DNA of 64,000 nucleotides from Puccinia triticina. Its lineage: Eukaryota; Basidiomycota; Pucciniomycetes; Pucciniales; Pucciniaceae. The notes under the pieces were generated by a model. The model worked only from the letters and a program-made list of their open reading frames with translations, was not told where the DNA came from and ran no database searches. Positions within the stretch are counted from its first letter, which is position 1. Every line of letters starts with the position of its first letter. Of this stretch, positions 9,761 to 19,497 are shown piece by piece. A program made the translations under genes and the position numbers. Where the stretch lies: the NCBI RefSeq assembly GCF_026914185.1, contig NC_070573.1:4271501-4335500 (forward strand). Direction: 5' to 3'.

Positions 9761-11216
9761 GCTGTCCTTTCGCGGGTAGTTTTTTGGGAGGGTTTGGGAG
9801 TGCGGGGTGTGTAGCGAATAGGGGCTCATCTGTGTAAACAAGTAATGTAAACCTCATACGCAGTGGTGGTGTTTTTATTGGCTCGTGGGGGAGACGTGGT
9901 CCATGACGAAGGGCAGAAATGAAACATTGTATTGGTGGCACTCAAGTTTTGTGTTTTGAAAAGAGCTTGGACACTTTTCCAAAACTAGTTCTGCAGTAGA
10001 AAGCTTAACAGCTACACGTTTGGGGTCTGGGAGGCACTAGTAGTTGGATATGAGTGGAATGGAGGACTTCCTGTCAATCTGGGAACCCCTTCCAGTCTCA
10101 GACCCAGATCTGAGCCAAATTTTGCAGGGGAATCTAGGCTTTGGGACTCTGGGAGGCTCCCAGATTGCCCCCAGATCACAAGGGGAAGTCCTCCAATCTG
10201 TGGGGAACCCATTTTTGGAATACATCAAGTGAAGTTGGTGTTTTTGGGATGGAGGGGGGCATTAGCCAACTGTCCAAGCATTATTCAAAACAGAATATGT
10301 GTGAGATTGACACAGCAACCCAACTCCGATGTCTAGCCTTGCAGGGGCAGGTGATATCACCTCAACATTCCCCAAAGCATCCAGATGACATCCAGCTGCA
10401 CCAGTGGTGTAGACAATGGATACACAAGGACAACAGAGGCAGAAGGAGGAGGAGCATGGAGAGGCTTTCACCTCCAAAAAACTTGGGCAGAGGGTGTAGA
10501 AATTAAAGGCTGGTCTTAGTAAGAAATGTCTGAGTCTGCCTTCTTCAAGAATGTTTTCCAGGCTTGAGTGATTATTGGTGATGTCTGCTGTGCACCACTA
10601 CTTTCCACTAATCTTCAGTGCTATGCAATGTGCCTGATCTTTAGTGTAATAATCCACATGTGGTAAAGCTCCACACTCACAAGCACTAAGTCCGCTAAAG
10701 CAAGGGGTCATGTAAAACTCTTATAACACTCTAAGTAATGTTCGTAAGTTGTAAGTAGAAAGTACCTTGATGAGTAGTAAGTAAGATGATGAAAAGAAGA
10801 GAAGAGAAACTGTAAAATCCTTTTCCCTCCTACCCTTGAGTCCAAGCTTGTCCACTTCTCCTCCCACCCAGATCCGCACTATGACTCTATCCTGCAATAG
10901 TCTGCCATCTCTGCCCCACATCTGCATGCTACACTCCCAGGCTCTGCTCCTCTCCAATGCTTGCCCCCCCCCACATCCTCTATTTATCCCCCAAAAATCA
11001 TTCTCTCACCAGCTCCACCCGCTTCAGCTGCCCTGGCTCACCTGCTGCCATGCTGCTGCTATCCAGTTCACGCTGTGGTGAACAAAAGTGGTCCCTGCAT
11101 AGAAATGGCAGGACACCGCCGCTCCAAGATGATTCCTGGGTAAAGTAGGTTATTTGGAGAACTCTGCTCCGCAGCTCCGCCAACATTGTAGGTCTCTGAG
11201 CAGGGTAAAAATAAAG
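9761..11216. other. Intergenic region, no gene seen
   Basis: No frame with recognisable motifs or plausible splicing. A loose fold-back lies at 10061-10205 (GGAGGACTTCC on the left, GGAAGTCCTCC on the right). The pair GGAGGACTTCC occurs once more at 14216. The stretch 10700-10850 is rich in GTAAGTA-like motifs that resemble LTR regions elsewhere in the window, but no partner copy defines it. Confidence 0.4.
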
Positions 11217-11219
11217 TAA

Positions 11220-12785
11220 CACCAGGGGAGATTTTGACGCACTCTCCAGAGAGTGCCATACCGTACCCTTTTTCCAGAACTGTGCTGAATGCTTTTGGTG
11301 AAAGTAGTGTAAGAAATAATGAAAAATTCTTGAACTCATCCACAACTGTTCTGAAACTGATCCTGGATTCATCCATAAATCATCCAGAATTCATGCAGAC
11401 CTCAACTGGCACTCAATCAGAAAACAGTTGAAACCACTAAGACAAAATGACCGCAATTAAATCATAACTCAATTTGACCTGTTTGTTGATTGGGATGATT
11501 TCTTGGGGTTAAATTCATATTATTAACATACTCATGAAGGTGTTCATTGTTTTCATTTTTCTAATTTTTCCCTCATGTGCGCTCATAAAAGGTTGTTACA
11601 AATTGCAGGCTGGGCTTCTTTCAGATCAACAACATGTACACACCAGTAAGAATGATGTGAAAGGCCTGCCTTAATTGTCATATTTCCCTAAAAACAGGCA
11701 GGTATCATCTATAATTGAGTCAAAAAAGGATGAAAATAGGGTGAAAGTATGTTTCAAGTCAAGCTTTGAGGTTGGTGGCACCAGATTTCAGCCAAACAAC
11801 TTGGCTTCTTAACACATATAAGCTTGTGCGTTGTTTTTATGGTTTTTTGTTTTCCAATGTCTGCATGCACATGCATGTGGGCTGTTTGGCATTTTGACAA
11901 TTTCACCTTTGTGTTCGCGCGTACATTGGGGTGACAGATCACCAGAGGGGACTTTCACAGCTCCATGACAAGTAAAAACTGTTCAGAAAGCCATTAAAGC
12001 CTGTTGAAGTTTCACTTGAGGACTGAGGGATTGAGAGGCGAGGAGGAGGGGTTGAAAGAGGAGCTTTGCTGAAGGTTGGTGGCTCAGGTGGGGCTAGAGT
12101 TGTTTTGGCTCAGACTCAATACTGTTATTTCATACTTGAGGAGCGGACACGTATACACAACTAGAGAGCCCCCTGCACAAGATCCAGAGGGGGCCTAACA
12201 GCATGTAACATACAAGACAAACTAAACTAACATCTGTAAGAAGTCAGTGACAGGGACAGAACAGGAACTGGGACAGAGGACAGGAACAGGAACAGGGAAC
12301 GGGTACTGGGACTGGGACAGGAACAGGGAACGGGTACTGGGACTGAGACAGGAACAGGGAACTGGAACAGGTACTGGAAAAGGAACAGGAACAGGAACAG
12401 GAACAGGAACAGGGAAGATAGAAAGTGAGCGGACTGAAAAGCTCAGATTCTGACACCAGCTAGTCACATTTATGCTGTGTGAAACCCCTTGCACATAGAG
12501 AAATTGATCAATATAAATTCACCAGCAATGATTTATAATTAGGCATTGAGTAAATATCATTTCATTATAGGTTGTAATTGAGTTATCCTTAAAGAATGAA
12601 ACAGTTCTATACAACATTGCATGAGTTCCTGTGATACTTCCTCATGAATTATGAAAGACTTCCAATTGGCTTCTGTATAATTTATAAATCACTTCCTAAT
12701 ACACATCTGACTGACATCAGACCCAGAACAACATAAAATTACAGTCAGGCACTCTCTGGAGAGTGCGTCAAATTCTCCCCTGGTG
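11220..12785. mobile_element. Non-autonomous DNA transposon, 1566 bp, 39-bp inverted ends, TSD TAA
   Basis: The left end CACCAGGGGAGATTTTGACG continues to GCACTCTCCAGAGAGTGCC at 11258. The reverse complement of the right end is the same with one mismatch over 39 bp, and the match stops sharply after GTGCC. TAA flanks both sides (11217-11219 and 12786-12788). Each inverted end itself contains a perfect palindrome, GCACTCTC-CA-GAGAGTGC. No transposase frame lies inside; the interior carries a GGAACA minisatellite. CAC ends with a 3-bp TSD could be CACTA-like, while TAA favours Harbinger, so I leave the superfamily open. Confidence 0.8.
12245..12420. repeat. Minisatellite of GGAACA/GGGACT-type hexamers
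   Basis: Degenerate tandem units such as ACAGGAACAGGGAACGGGTA and GGTACTGGGACTGGGACAGG. The period is a multiple of 6, which makes open frames on both strands. These are not genes. It lies inside the 1.57-kb inverted-repeat element. Confidence 0.9.
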
Positions 12786-12788
12786 TAA

Positions 12789-14229
12789 AGCACATAAAAA
12801 TAATCAATATCCGCAAACGTAAACCATAAAAATAAAGCTTCGCCACATAAAGAAGATAACTCCACAAAAACGCAAGAAACAACCGTAAAGCAAGCACAAC
12901 CGCAAAACAAAAAGCAAGTCCGCAACGTACGCAAAGTAAAAGAAGCACAAAAATCCACAAAGTAAAGTAAAAACCGTAGAAAGAGAGTCTGTGGGGGAGT
13001 ATCATGCAGAATCCTCCCTCCCCCACTGTGGTTTTATAGAGAAAAGGAAGAGAACTAAAAGATATCCTCCACCCGCCTCCCACGCACACCATCTGCTAAC
13101 TCCGTTCACACACGCACACTTGTCATCCACCAAGCGCTATACACACACACACGTCATCCACCAAGCTCCACTCTCACACTAACTCCTGTTGTCTCCGCCG
13201 CTTGCCTTCAACTCAACTGCCGTCAAACTCCTCTCCCTAGCTTCCACGCCCCTGTCTAGCCTATGATGTCAGGATTCCACACGCCGCCTCCGCCCGCTGA
13301 CGTAGCCCACTTTGGCTGCCACAGCTTCCCCCAATCACTGCCTCCGCTAGCCAGTCCGCGCTGTCCTGCTCAGTTTGAGTCCAGTTCCGCCGTCAAGCTC
13401 TGCACGCCGCCACCTTCAGTTGTGCGCTCCGCTCCGCTCCGTCCTGCGTCATCTGCGCTCCGCACCGTCCGCACTCCGCACTGATTGCTCCATGGAAAAT
13501 TTGACAAGTGTGCCGGAATTGATCATCACAACGCCTTTGGTGCACCCCAGTCCAGCTCTCACCCTCCGCTCCCACCTGCCTATTTAATCTAACCTAGACT
13601 TTCAACCTATCATACATATGTGATTATTGTTACATTTAATTGTAACAGTGGTGTGCTATGTTATTGCACCACTGCTTGAATCAGCTTTTTCTGCTTGTTA
13701 CATTATTGGGGCCCATGGTGTGCTAGATAACAAGCTAATTCCAGCTCCAAAATAGCCCTTGAGGGCTTGTTATTGCATTATCCAAACAATAATGTAGTGT
13801 AACAGCGTCGGAAAAAGACCTGTTACACTAACCATATGCCACTTAAACGGCCTTTTACTTGTAACATAACAGGGCGCAGTGGATAACGCAGGTAGTCATT
13901 CTACACAAATAGCGCTGATAATGCAATGTAATGTTACACAAATAGTGCTGATAATGCAATGTAACCTAAATACCCACTGTTGCATCTATCCCTGGATTCC
14001 TCCAGCGCCTGCCATGTAAATTTCACATCTCACAATTATTTATTGTGCAATAATTACACTACTAAATGCAGCATTAGTTATTGTCTTTTGCAGAAAGGTT
14101 GGATTTTTTTTTTCCAAATTTTCTGTTTTTGTTGGTATGGACATATCTTGACTTCCAGATTGACTCTTGCCTGGGTCTGCCTGGACTAACCTTCTGCCTC
14201 ATGTCTGCCTTTAATGGAGGACTTCCCGT
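12789..14229. other. Non-coding region with AT-rich and pyrimidine-rich repeats
   Basis: No gene recognised. 13260-13500 is CT/CG-rich with a repeated TCCGCTCCG pattern. 13629-13964 is rich in GTTACA/TGTAAC motifs and ends in two adjacent copies of ACACAAATAGYGCTGATAAT (about 13900 and 13935). It may be a small fold-back element, but I could not find matching target duplications. Confidence 0.4.
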
Positions 14230-14412
14230 TGTTGGAATATATGCTTCAAGCTCCATTTGAGGGGCCAAGCTATATGATCTAATGTCCAAATATCACCAGT
14301 AAGACCAACTGTGTGTTTAGCTCAGTGGTATAAGAGCAGCTCTCATGAATGTAGAAGTTCGTGGGTTCAAATCCCACAACACACAATTCTTTTCACCTGA
14401 GTAATTTCAACA
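14230..14412 (+). repeat. 5' LTR of the TRIM (uninterrupted copy)
   Basis: 183 bp. It differs from the right LTR by a handful of substitutions and small indels. It holds the tRNA-shaped segment at 14311-14384, which takes up 40 percent of its length. Confidence 0.85.
14311..14384 (+). ncRNA. tRNA-shaped sequence with pol III A and B boxes inside the TRIM LTR
   Basis: 74 nt with exact tRNA geometry. The acceptor stem GTGTGTT pairs perfectly with AACACAC. The D arm is GCTC-loop-GAGC. The T arm is GTGGG-TTCAAAT-CCCAC with a perfect 5-bp stem, and the variable loop is 5 nt. TAGCTCAGTGG matches the A-box consensus TRGCNNAGYNG and GGTTCAAATCC matches the B box. The weak part is the anticodon stem: GCTCT against GTAGA makes only three pairs. 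The loop CATGAAT lacks U33, and its nominal anticodon is TGA. I therefore call it tRNA-like, not a functional tRNA gene. The other LTR holds the same sequence, split by a CACTA MITE. Confidence 0.75.
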
Positions 14413-14617
14413 CATTATCAGTACGGATGCTCTCAGTGAATTGAATTAAAGTTGGCTAAACCCTGTGAATACTTGATATTCATGCTTCCATATGCATATG
14501 CAATATTCAATTTCATAATTGTTATGCATTAATCATTATCTATGATGCATGACAAACATACATGATTTGCATATGCAATATTCATAGTTTGTTCATGGTG
14601 CATGAAGCAAGGGGGTG

Positions 14618-14915
14618 TGTTGGAATATATGCTTCAAGCTCCATTTGAGGGGCCAAGCTATATGGTCTAATATCCAAATATCACTAGTAAGACCAACTGT
14701 GTGTTTAGCTCACACTACAGGCAAACAGGTGACGTTCCTGCACGCAGCGTCACCTGCGCAGTGACTGCGGCCACCAAAATTAGGTGACGCTGCGCGCGGG
14801 AGCGACAGCTGTCTGCCTGTAGTGTCAGTGGTAGAAGAGCAGCTCTCATGAATGTAGAAAGTTGTGGGTTCAAATCCCACAACACACAATTCTTTTCACC
14901 TGAGTAATTTCAACA
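14618..14915 (+). repeat. 3' LTR of the TRIM, interrupted by a CACTA MITE
   Basis: Same termini as the left LTR. It is longer by the 112-bp insert plus the 3-bp duplication. The insert lies in the A box of the tRNA-like segment, between TTTAGCTCA and GTGGTAGAAGAGC. Confidence 0.85.
14713..14824. mobile_element. CACTA-type MITE, 112 bp, TSD TCA
   Basis: Ends CACTACAGGCAAACAG and, reverse complemented from the right, CACTACAGGCAGACAG. It is flanked by TCA on both sides (14710-14712 and 14825-14827). The left TRIM LTR gives the empty site, TTTAGC-TCA-GTGG. The interior has a second inverted pair around GGTGACG and CGTCACC. It shares the CACTACA start with the much larger element at 3794-4639, but the rest differs. 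Confidence 0.9.
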
Positions 14916-14920
14916 CCCGT

Positions 14921-15137
14921 GGGCTAGAATGCTTAATCTAGAGAGGCAGGCTAAATCTTACTGGCTGGTGAAAATTGGTTGAGATCAAGTTTTCACCAGC
15001 AAACAAGGTTTAGCAGCCTCCTCTAAATCAAGCCCTTTAGGCAACGGTGTAAGACTCAAAAGTGGTTGTGAAACCCTTTTGCTGAATGGAGAAGGGGATG
15101 AAGGAGGTGCAGGCTCTGCCCTTCTATACTACCAGCT

Positions 15138-15168
<31 letters not shown>

Positions 15169-16250
15169 TTAATGAGTGATAGGAGTGGTTAGCTCAAGAT
15201 AAGTTTCTTGTGACACAGTATAAAAAGGTTGTTATTCAGTATGTAAGAGTTGTTATATGTAAGTAAGAGGGTTGAGTGGGTACGTAAGTGTTTTGGGTGA
15301 TGGGTGAGTATAAAACTTGATGAGTGGAACTACAAATGGGGGGGAAGAGAGCTCCTTATATAGACAAATTTGAGGGATTTTGGCTCCAGGGCAGCCCCTG
15401 AGTGAGGTATTCTAGCTGGCCTGGGCTGTACAACATGAGGGAGTTAAGAGGGAGTGGCTGTGTACAATTTATGCAAGGGGTGCGTACATGAGGAGGGGCT
15501 GTGCCAGATGATGTCATAATTTATGCAAGGGGTGCATAAGCTGTGCAGGGAATGATCATGTGATGTAATAAGACCAAACAAAGTGGAGTTAGAAGGAACT
15601 AGAATGTGGGGACCATTCAGTTGAGGGGGCACAGCCTGCAGGGGCAGTGCTGCATGATGTCATGTACATAACAAACAAACCCAAACCAATATATGTAGTG
15701 GGGATAGAATGGTGTGGGGAATGTGACTTGAGGCACCTGCCAGGTGGTTGACTGGGTGCTACATGTTGTCCAAAGGGTCTAACTTCCAGTGTAGTGGGGC
15801 TCCAGTGATGCTTCCAGTGGGGAATAGGGGTTACTTGTGCCGTGGAGTCCATTTATGGTGTCCAATGGATGGTATCTTGAGGCCTTCTATATGTACATGA
15901 GAAAAACTTTTGATTTTTCACATTTTCAAGTACCACAACAGGAAGTCATCCAATTGTGTTTAATGGACCAAGTGCTTGGTCAGTCCCTCCCCAACCCTTC
16001 CATACTGGCAGAGGGCAGTGGCCTATAACCTCAGGCAATGGAATAGGCTAAAGAACTTATTCCAGTTTAGAATATGAACTCCGGCTGTTCTTAAACTTGC
16101 TCTTAGATCATCTATACTGGAAGACGGTGGCTGCAGGGTGGGGTTTGGCATTGGGCCTCACCTGAATTCTATCAAGGTTCAAAATGAAGGAAGGATATGA
16201 GAAATATGGGATTGCCCCCATTCAGCAAAACCAACAGTGGGCTGCCATGC
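14921..16250. other. Non-coding region resembling LTR-type sequence
   Basis: No gene. 15150-15360 resembles LTR promoter sequence of the gypsy copies in style, with GTAAG-rich sequence, a TATATAGACA block and a poly-G run. Two nearby copies of TTTATGCAAGGGGTGC lie at about 15470 and 15520. With no second copy in the window the element cannot be delimited. Confidence 0.35.
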
Positions 16251-16253
16251 TAA

Positions 16254-16413
16254 GGCCCCGTTTGGCTACCACGTTATACGTGATAAATGGGCTTATTTAT
16301 CACGCGCAACCCCCGGGGGGTCAAAGTTTTTGGTGGAGACGGGGGCCAAACTTTGGGTTGTGCGTGATAAATTTGCACATTTATCATGTATAACGCGGCA
16401 GCCAAACGGGACC
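16254..16413. mobile_element. Harbinger-like MITE, 160 bp
   Basis: The left end is GGCCCCGTTTGGCTACCACG. The right end, reverse complemented, is GGTCCCGTTTGGCTGCCGCG. The inverted match extends over CGTTATACGTGATAAATG and CGTTATACATGATAAATG. The flanks are TAA on the left and TAG on the right, an imperfect 3-bp duplication. Family as for 6779-6896, but the interior is different. Confidence 0.75.
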
Positions 16414-16423
16414 TAGACTATCT

Positions 16424-17045
16424 GTAGTGTGCGCTATTGGCTAGTTTAGCGTTTCATAGTTCCTGACACTATGCTGTTAGCTGTAGCGCCCGCTACGGGC
16501 CGCTACGCTACACTAACGGGCGCTAACAGCGCTATCAGCTTTTTCAGAGGTTGAATAGCCCTGCTAGCGCTGATAGAAGCAATAGAGGCCCTATAGTTTC
16601 AAGGGGTGCCTGTTAGCGGTAACAGGCAATCACTGCCCGCTAACGGAAAACCCTGTCATTTGTAGGTTAAATTTACTACGCTGCGCTGAACTAATGACTA
16701 AATTTAGTGTAGCAGCCCACCATTGGCAAAACTGGAAAAGTTGAGAAATGATCCAAAATTTATGCAAAAGACAATTAGTTAGAGCCACAACCAATAGTGG
16801 GCCAGCTACACTAACATTAGTGCTAGCATAGCATAGTGTTAGATTTTATAAGCTACACTAGTACAGCATCACTAGTGTTAGCGGCCAGATTTGCCTGCTA
16901 ACACTACTAAGATGGAAAAATGTGCTGGTGTAGCGCTAGTGTAGCATTAGTGGTTGTTTTTTATGGTAGCTAATGATGCAATTTTTTCTGGATAGCCTTA
17001 GCGTAGCGGTGTTAGCTTAGAAAAAAGCTACACTAACTTTTAGCA
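16424..17045. repeat. Dispersed GCTAAC/GTTAGC motif array, left cluster
   Basis: Dense, irregular, both-orientation copies of motifs such as GCTACACTAACGGGCGCTAA, TAGTGTAGC and GCTAGTGTAGC. Short palindromes can form throughout (for example CGGGCGCTAACAGCGC). No coding frame. A matching cluster lies at 18775-19000. Confidence 0.6.
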
Positions 17046-17390
17046 TACACCCGGGGAGTACCTCCACGCGGGACTGACTCGGAATTGACAAGGATTCCAC
17101 GGCTGACCCTTGCAGGGGGCGGACCAGCGGCTGTCAGTCCACATGCCCACGTGGGCCACACCAAGAATCTTGAGGGTGGCCTTGCCAGAATCATCTCGTG
17201 GATTCCACGCAAGCCACGGGCATGCCATGGAGGCGGTGAGCTCTCCTTGTCTGACAAACAACACTAGACGGGCCATGGCTGTCCTGGTTTCTGACTGGAG
17301 CATTGGGTCAATCCCTGATTATCTCAGGTCAACTGGTACTATGTAGCTGAACTAAAAGCTGCCACCCACAGGGTAGCAGATGCTGCATTA

Positions 17391-18240
17391 TCATGGATAA
17401 AAAAAACAGATGAGAATAGCAAAAAACACCATTTTACAACTGGAAAAAAAAACAAGGAGAGGGGGGGATGAGATGAAGGATTGCAATGTTGGACGGATTG
17501 AGATGTGATCAAGGGAAGCTATGGATGGGTGCCACTGCCAGGGTACAAAGACAAGGGCAAGGATGGCTAGTAGACAGAGGAGTCTCCCCATCCGCCACAT
17601 CCTTTGCCTGACCATTTGACTGCTGCTGCTGCTTCTTGCACTGCTGGTTATCTTGAGAGAGGGCAGTCTGATGATGCCACCAAGGTTCTTGGCACTTGAG
17701 CTGCTCAAAAGGATGCCCAGGAGATGCTCATGGCGCCGGGTCTTGATATCTTGTTGGGCAACAAACTGGTTGAGGAACTGGTCATCAACACAACCGCACT
17801 TCCCTGGGTTTGTAAGCTCCAACAATGTGTCCAAAGAGAGATAGAGAGAGGTATGTACCTGGTTTTTCAAGACTGTTGGAGAGTAAAGCATGCACATGAT
17901 CAATTGCTGCCTGGTTTTTCTTGAGCTCTATGGAGAGAGCTGGGGCTCATAGTGCAACTTGCCAGGTCCATAGTCAGGAGGTGGTTGAGGAAGGTCAACA
18001 AGGGCTTGTAGCAGGTTGAGAGGAGGGTGTTGGTTTTGGGTGGCAGGCTTGGCAGTTCTTTTCTGATGAGGCATGGAGGAATCAAGCAGAGACTGGACAA
18101 GAGGAAGAGGAGGGAGTTCAGAGGAGTTCAGAGGAGGGGAGGGCAGGCTTAGAGGAGCTGGCATTATGATGACAGGAGGCAAATCAAGGACCTTGGCCTT
18201 TTGGATGGATATGAAGTCAAAGAAGACCTAACTGGGCGGG
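17391..18240 (-). other. Possible fragment of an unrecognised protein gene
   Basis: The minus strand contains two protein-like stretches. One is proline-rich, 18182 to 17928, starting MPPVIIMPAPLSLPSPPLNS. The other, around 17860-17600, reads LLELTNPGKCGCVDDQFLNQ and IKTRRHEHLLGILLSSSSAK. A stretch LKKNQAAIDHVHALLSNSLE lies between them in another frame, and a possible donor GTACATAC follows it. I could not build a consistent exon chain and recognise no family. It may be a decayed cellular gene or part of a repeat. Confidence 0.25.
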
Positions 18241-18589
18241 GCATGATGAGACCAGCAATCAACAGTCATGACTGCATACAAGCATGTTTAAAAGAATGAT
18301 CCTGCCCAATCAGAGCAGCTGTGGAAAGCACATAGCAAATAAGTGAAAGTGTGGTTTCCACAATCACAGAACTGTGTGCTCATGGACTCCACCGGGAACC
18401 AGGAGTCCATGACCTGGTGTGGAATCCATGCATTTCTCCCATTGGATGGATGAGGAATTCACACCTCTGTCCTTTTCCGACGGGGTGCCCACAATTACTG
18501 AATTCCATGTGGGTTTCACAAATTTGATGCAACCTCGGATCCACACCGCCGCGCGGCAAGAAGTACCCCCGGCATGTACGCTAGCACAG

Positions 18590-18772
18590 CCTGAGGAAAA
18601 AACTGGGCATAAACAGGCTGTTTATGCCCAGTTGGCTGTTTAAAGCAGTCCAATTTTGTCCCCGCACAACTACCAGGATGAAACTGGGCAGAAGTAATAC
18701 CCCAGTTTTTTCCTGCATTCACGCAAATACAGGAAAAAAACTATTTCTGCCCAGTTTCCCCCGCCCTAGTTC
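18590..18772. repeat. Fold-back region with repeated AACTGGGCA motif
   Basis: 18601-18633 is a perfect hairpin: AACTGGGCATAAACAG, one base, then its 16-nt reverse complement. Further copies of AACTGGGCAGAA and TTCTGCCCAGTT, and of CAGGAAAAAACT-like sequence, lie at 18678-18770. Together these can fold into longer inverted structures. No gene. Confidence 0.6.
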
Positions 18773-18774
18773 AG

Positions 18775-19000
18775 CGGGAATTTATTCTACTACGCTACCG
18801 GGGAAGCAAAAATTTGTTAGCGCGTATCCTGCTACGCTAACCGTAAGCGTAGCGGATTTTTTTCTGGGCTAGCACTTTTTTAAGCGTTAGCGCAGAAAAA
18901 AAAAGCTAGGCTAAGCTTGGTGTTAGCGGCGTAAAATCCCGCTAACACTACAGGAAAACCGGGCCTCTGTTAGCGCCGCTACACCAACCCTGATAAGTGG
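18775..19000. repeat. Dispersed GCTAAC/GTTAGC motif array, right cluster
   Basis: Same motif vocabulary as 16424-17045 (TGCTACGCTAACCGTAAGCG, GGTGTTAGCGGCG, GTTAGCGCCGCTACAC). It contains CACTACAGGAAAA at 18949, which looks like a CACTA terminus pointing right, but no matching partner end was found. Confidence 0.5.
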
Positions 19001-19497
19001 CCCTGTAGCGCAGTGCGAGCTTAACTAAGCCACTCGTGGTGAGCGGGTCTGGGCGGCAGCCCAGTCTCACCAGAGAGGCTTACGTGCAAGAACACAAAGC
19101 TCGCGTGAGACAAGCGTGATATAGAGCCCTGTTTTAACCATTTCTCTTCTCACGTCTATGCCACTCACCCCAGTTTCTTGTTGTTTTGTTTTTCTGACTG
19201 TTTGCCATGTCAGTTATTTTTTCATATTTTTTTTATTGTTGTTTTTAAATCTCTTCATTTTTGAAACCGGCTTCCAAGAAATACAAAGAAATTCTTGGAT
19301 TTAATTAAGATGGCAGATTATTATGAAGGACATCACATCATATTGATCATTAATGATAATTAATGAAACAACAGAGTGAGTTAGAGAACATTAAAAAATC
19401 ATTAATAACAATTAGATAGATTAGTGATTCCAACTCGGTAAACACATTGATCAAAAGCAAGACCAAGAACAACTCCCAAGAACCACTCACGATTGCG

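Larger units (their letters stand above)
14230..14915. mobile_element. TRIM (miniature LTR retrotransposon) with tRNA-shaped LTRs
   Basis: Two direct repeats start TGTTGGAATATATGC and end GTAATTTCAACA. That gives TGTTG/CAACA short inverted termini. The whole unit is flanked by a perfect 5-bp duplication CCCGT (14225-14229 and 14916-14920). The 205-bp interior has no coding capacity and ends in a purine run GAAGCAAGGGGGTG directly before the second LTR, as a polypurine tract would. It starts CATTATCAGTACGG, where a primer site would be. Without the 112-bp CACTA insert and its duplicated TCA in the right LTR the element is 571 bp. The strand of transcription is the + strand if the purine run is the PPT. 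Confidence 0.85.

Noticed and set aside
12222..12494. Frames encoding PVPVPFPVPV- or GTGTGN-type repeats
   Set aside because: Translation of the GGAACA minisatellite, open on both strands.
14311..14384. Functional tRNA gene (nominal anticodon TGA)
   Set aside because: Anticodon stem pairs poorly, position 33 is not U, and a serine tRNA would have a long variable arm; the sequence belongs to an LTR.
18949..18961. CACTACAGGAAAA as the end of a CACTA transposon
   Set aside because: No inverted partner or 3-bp duplication found; kept only as part of the motif cluster.
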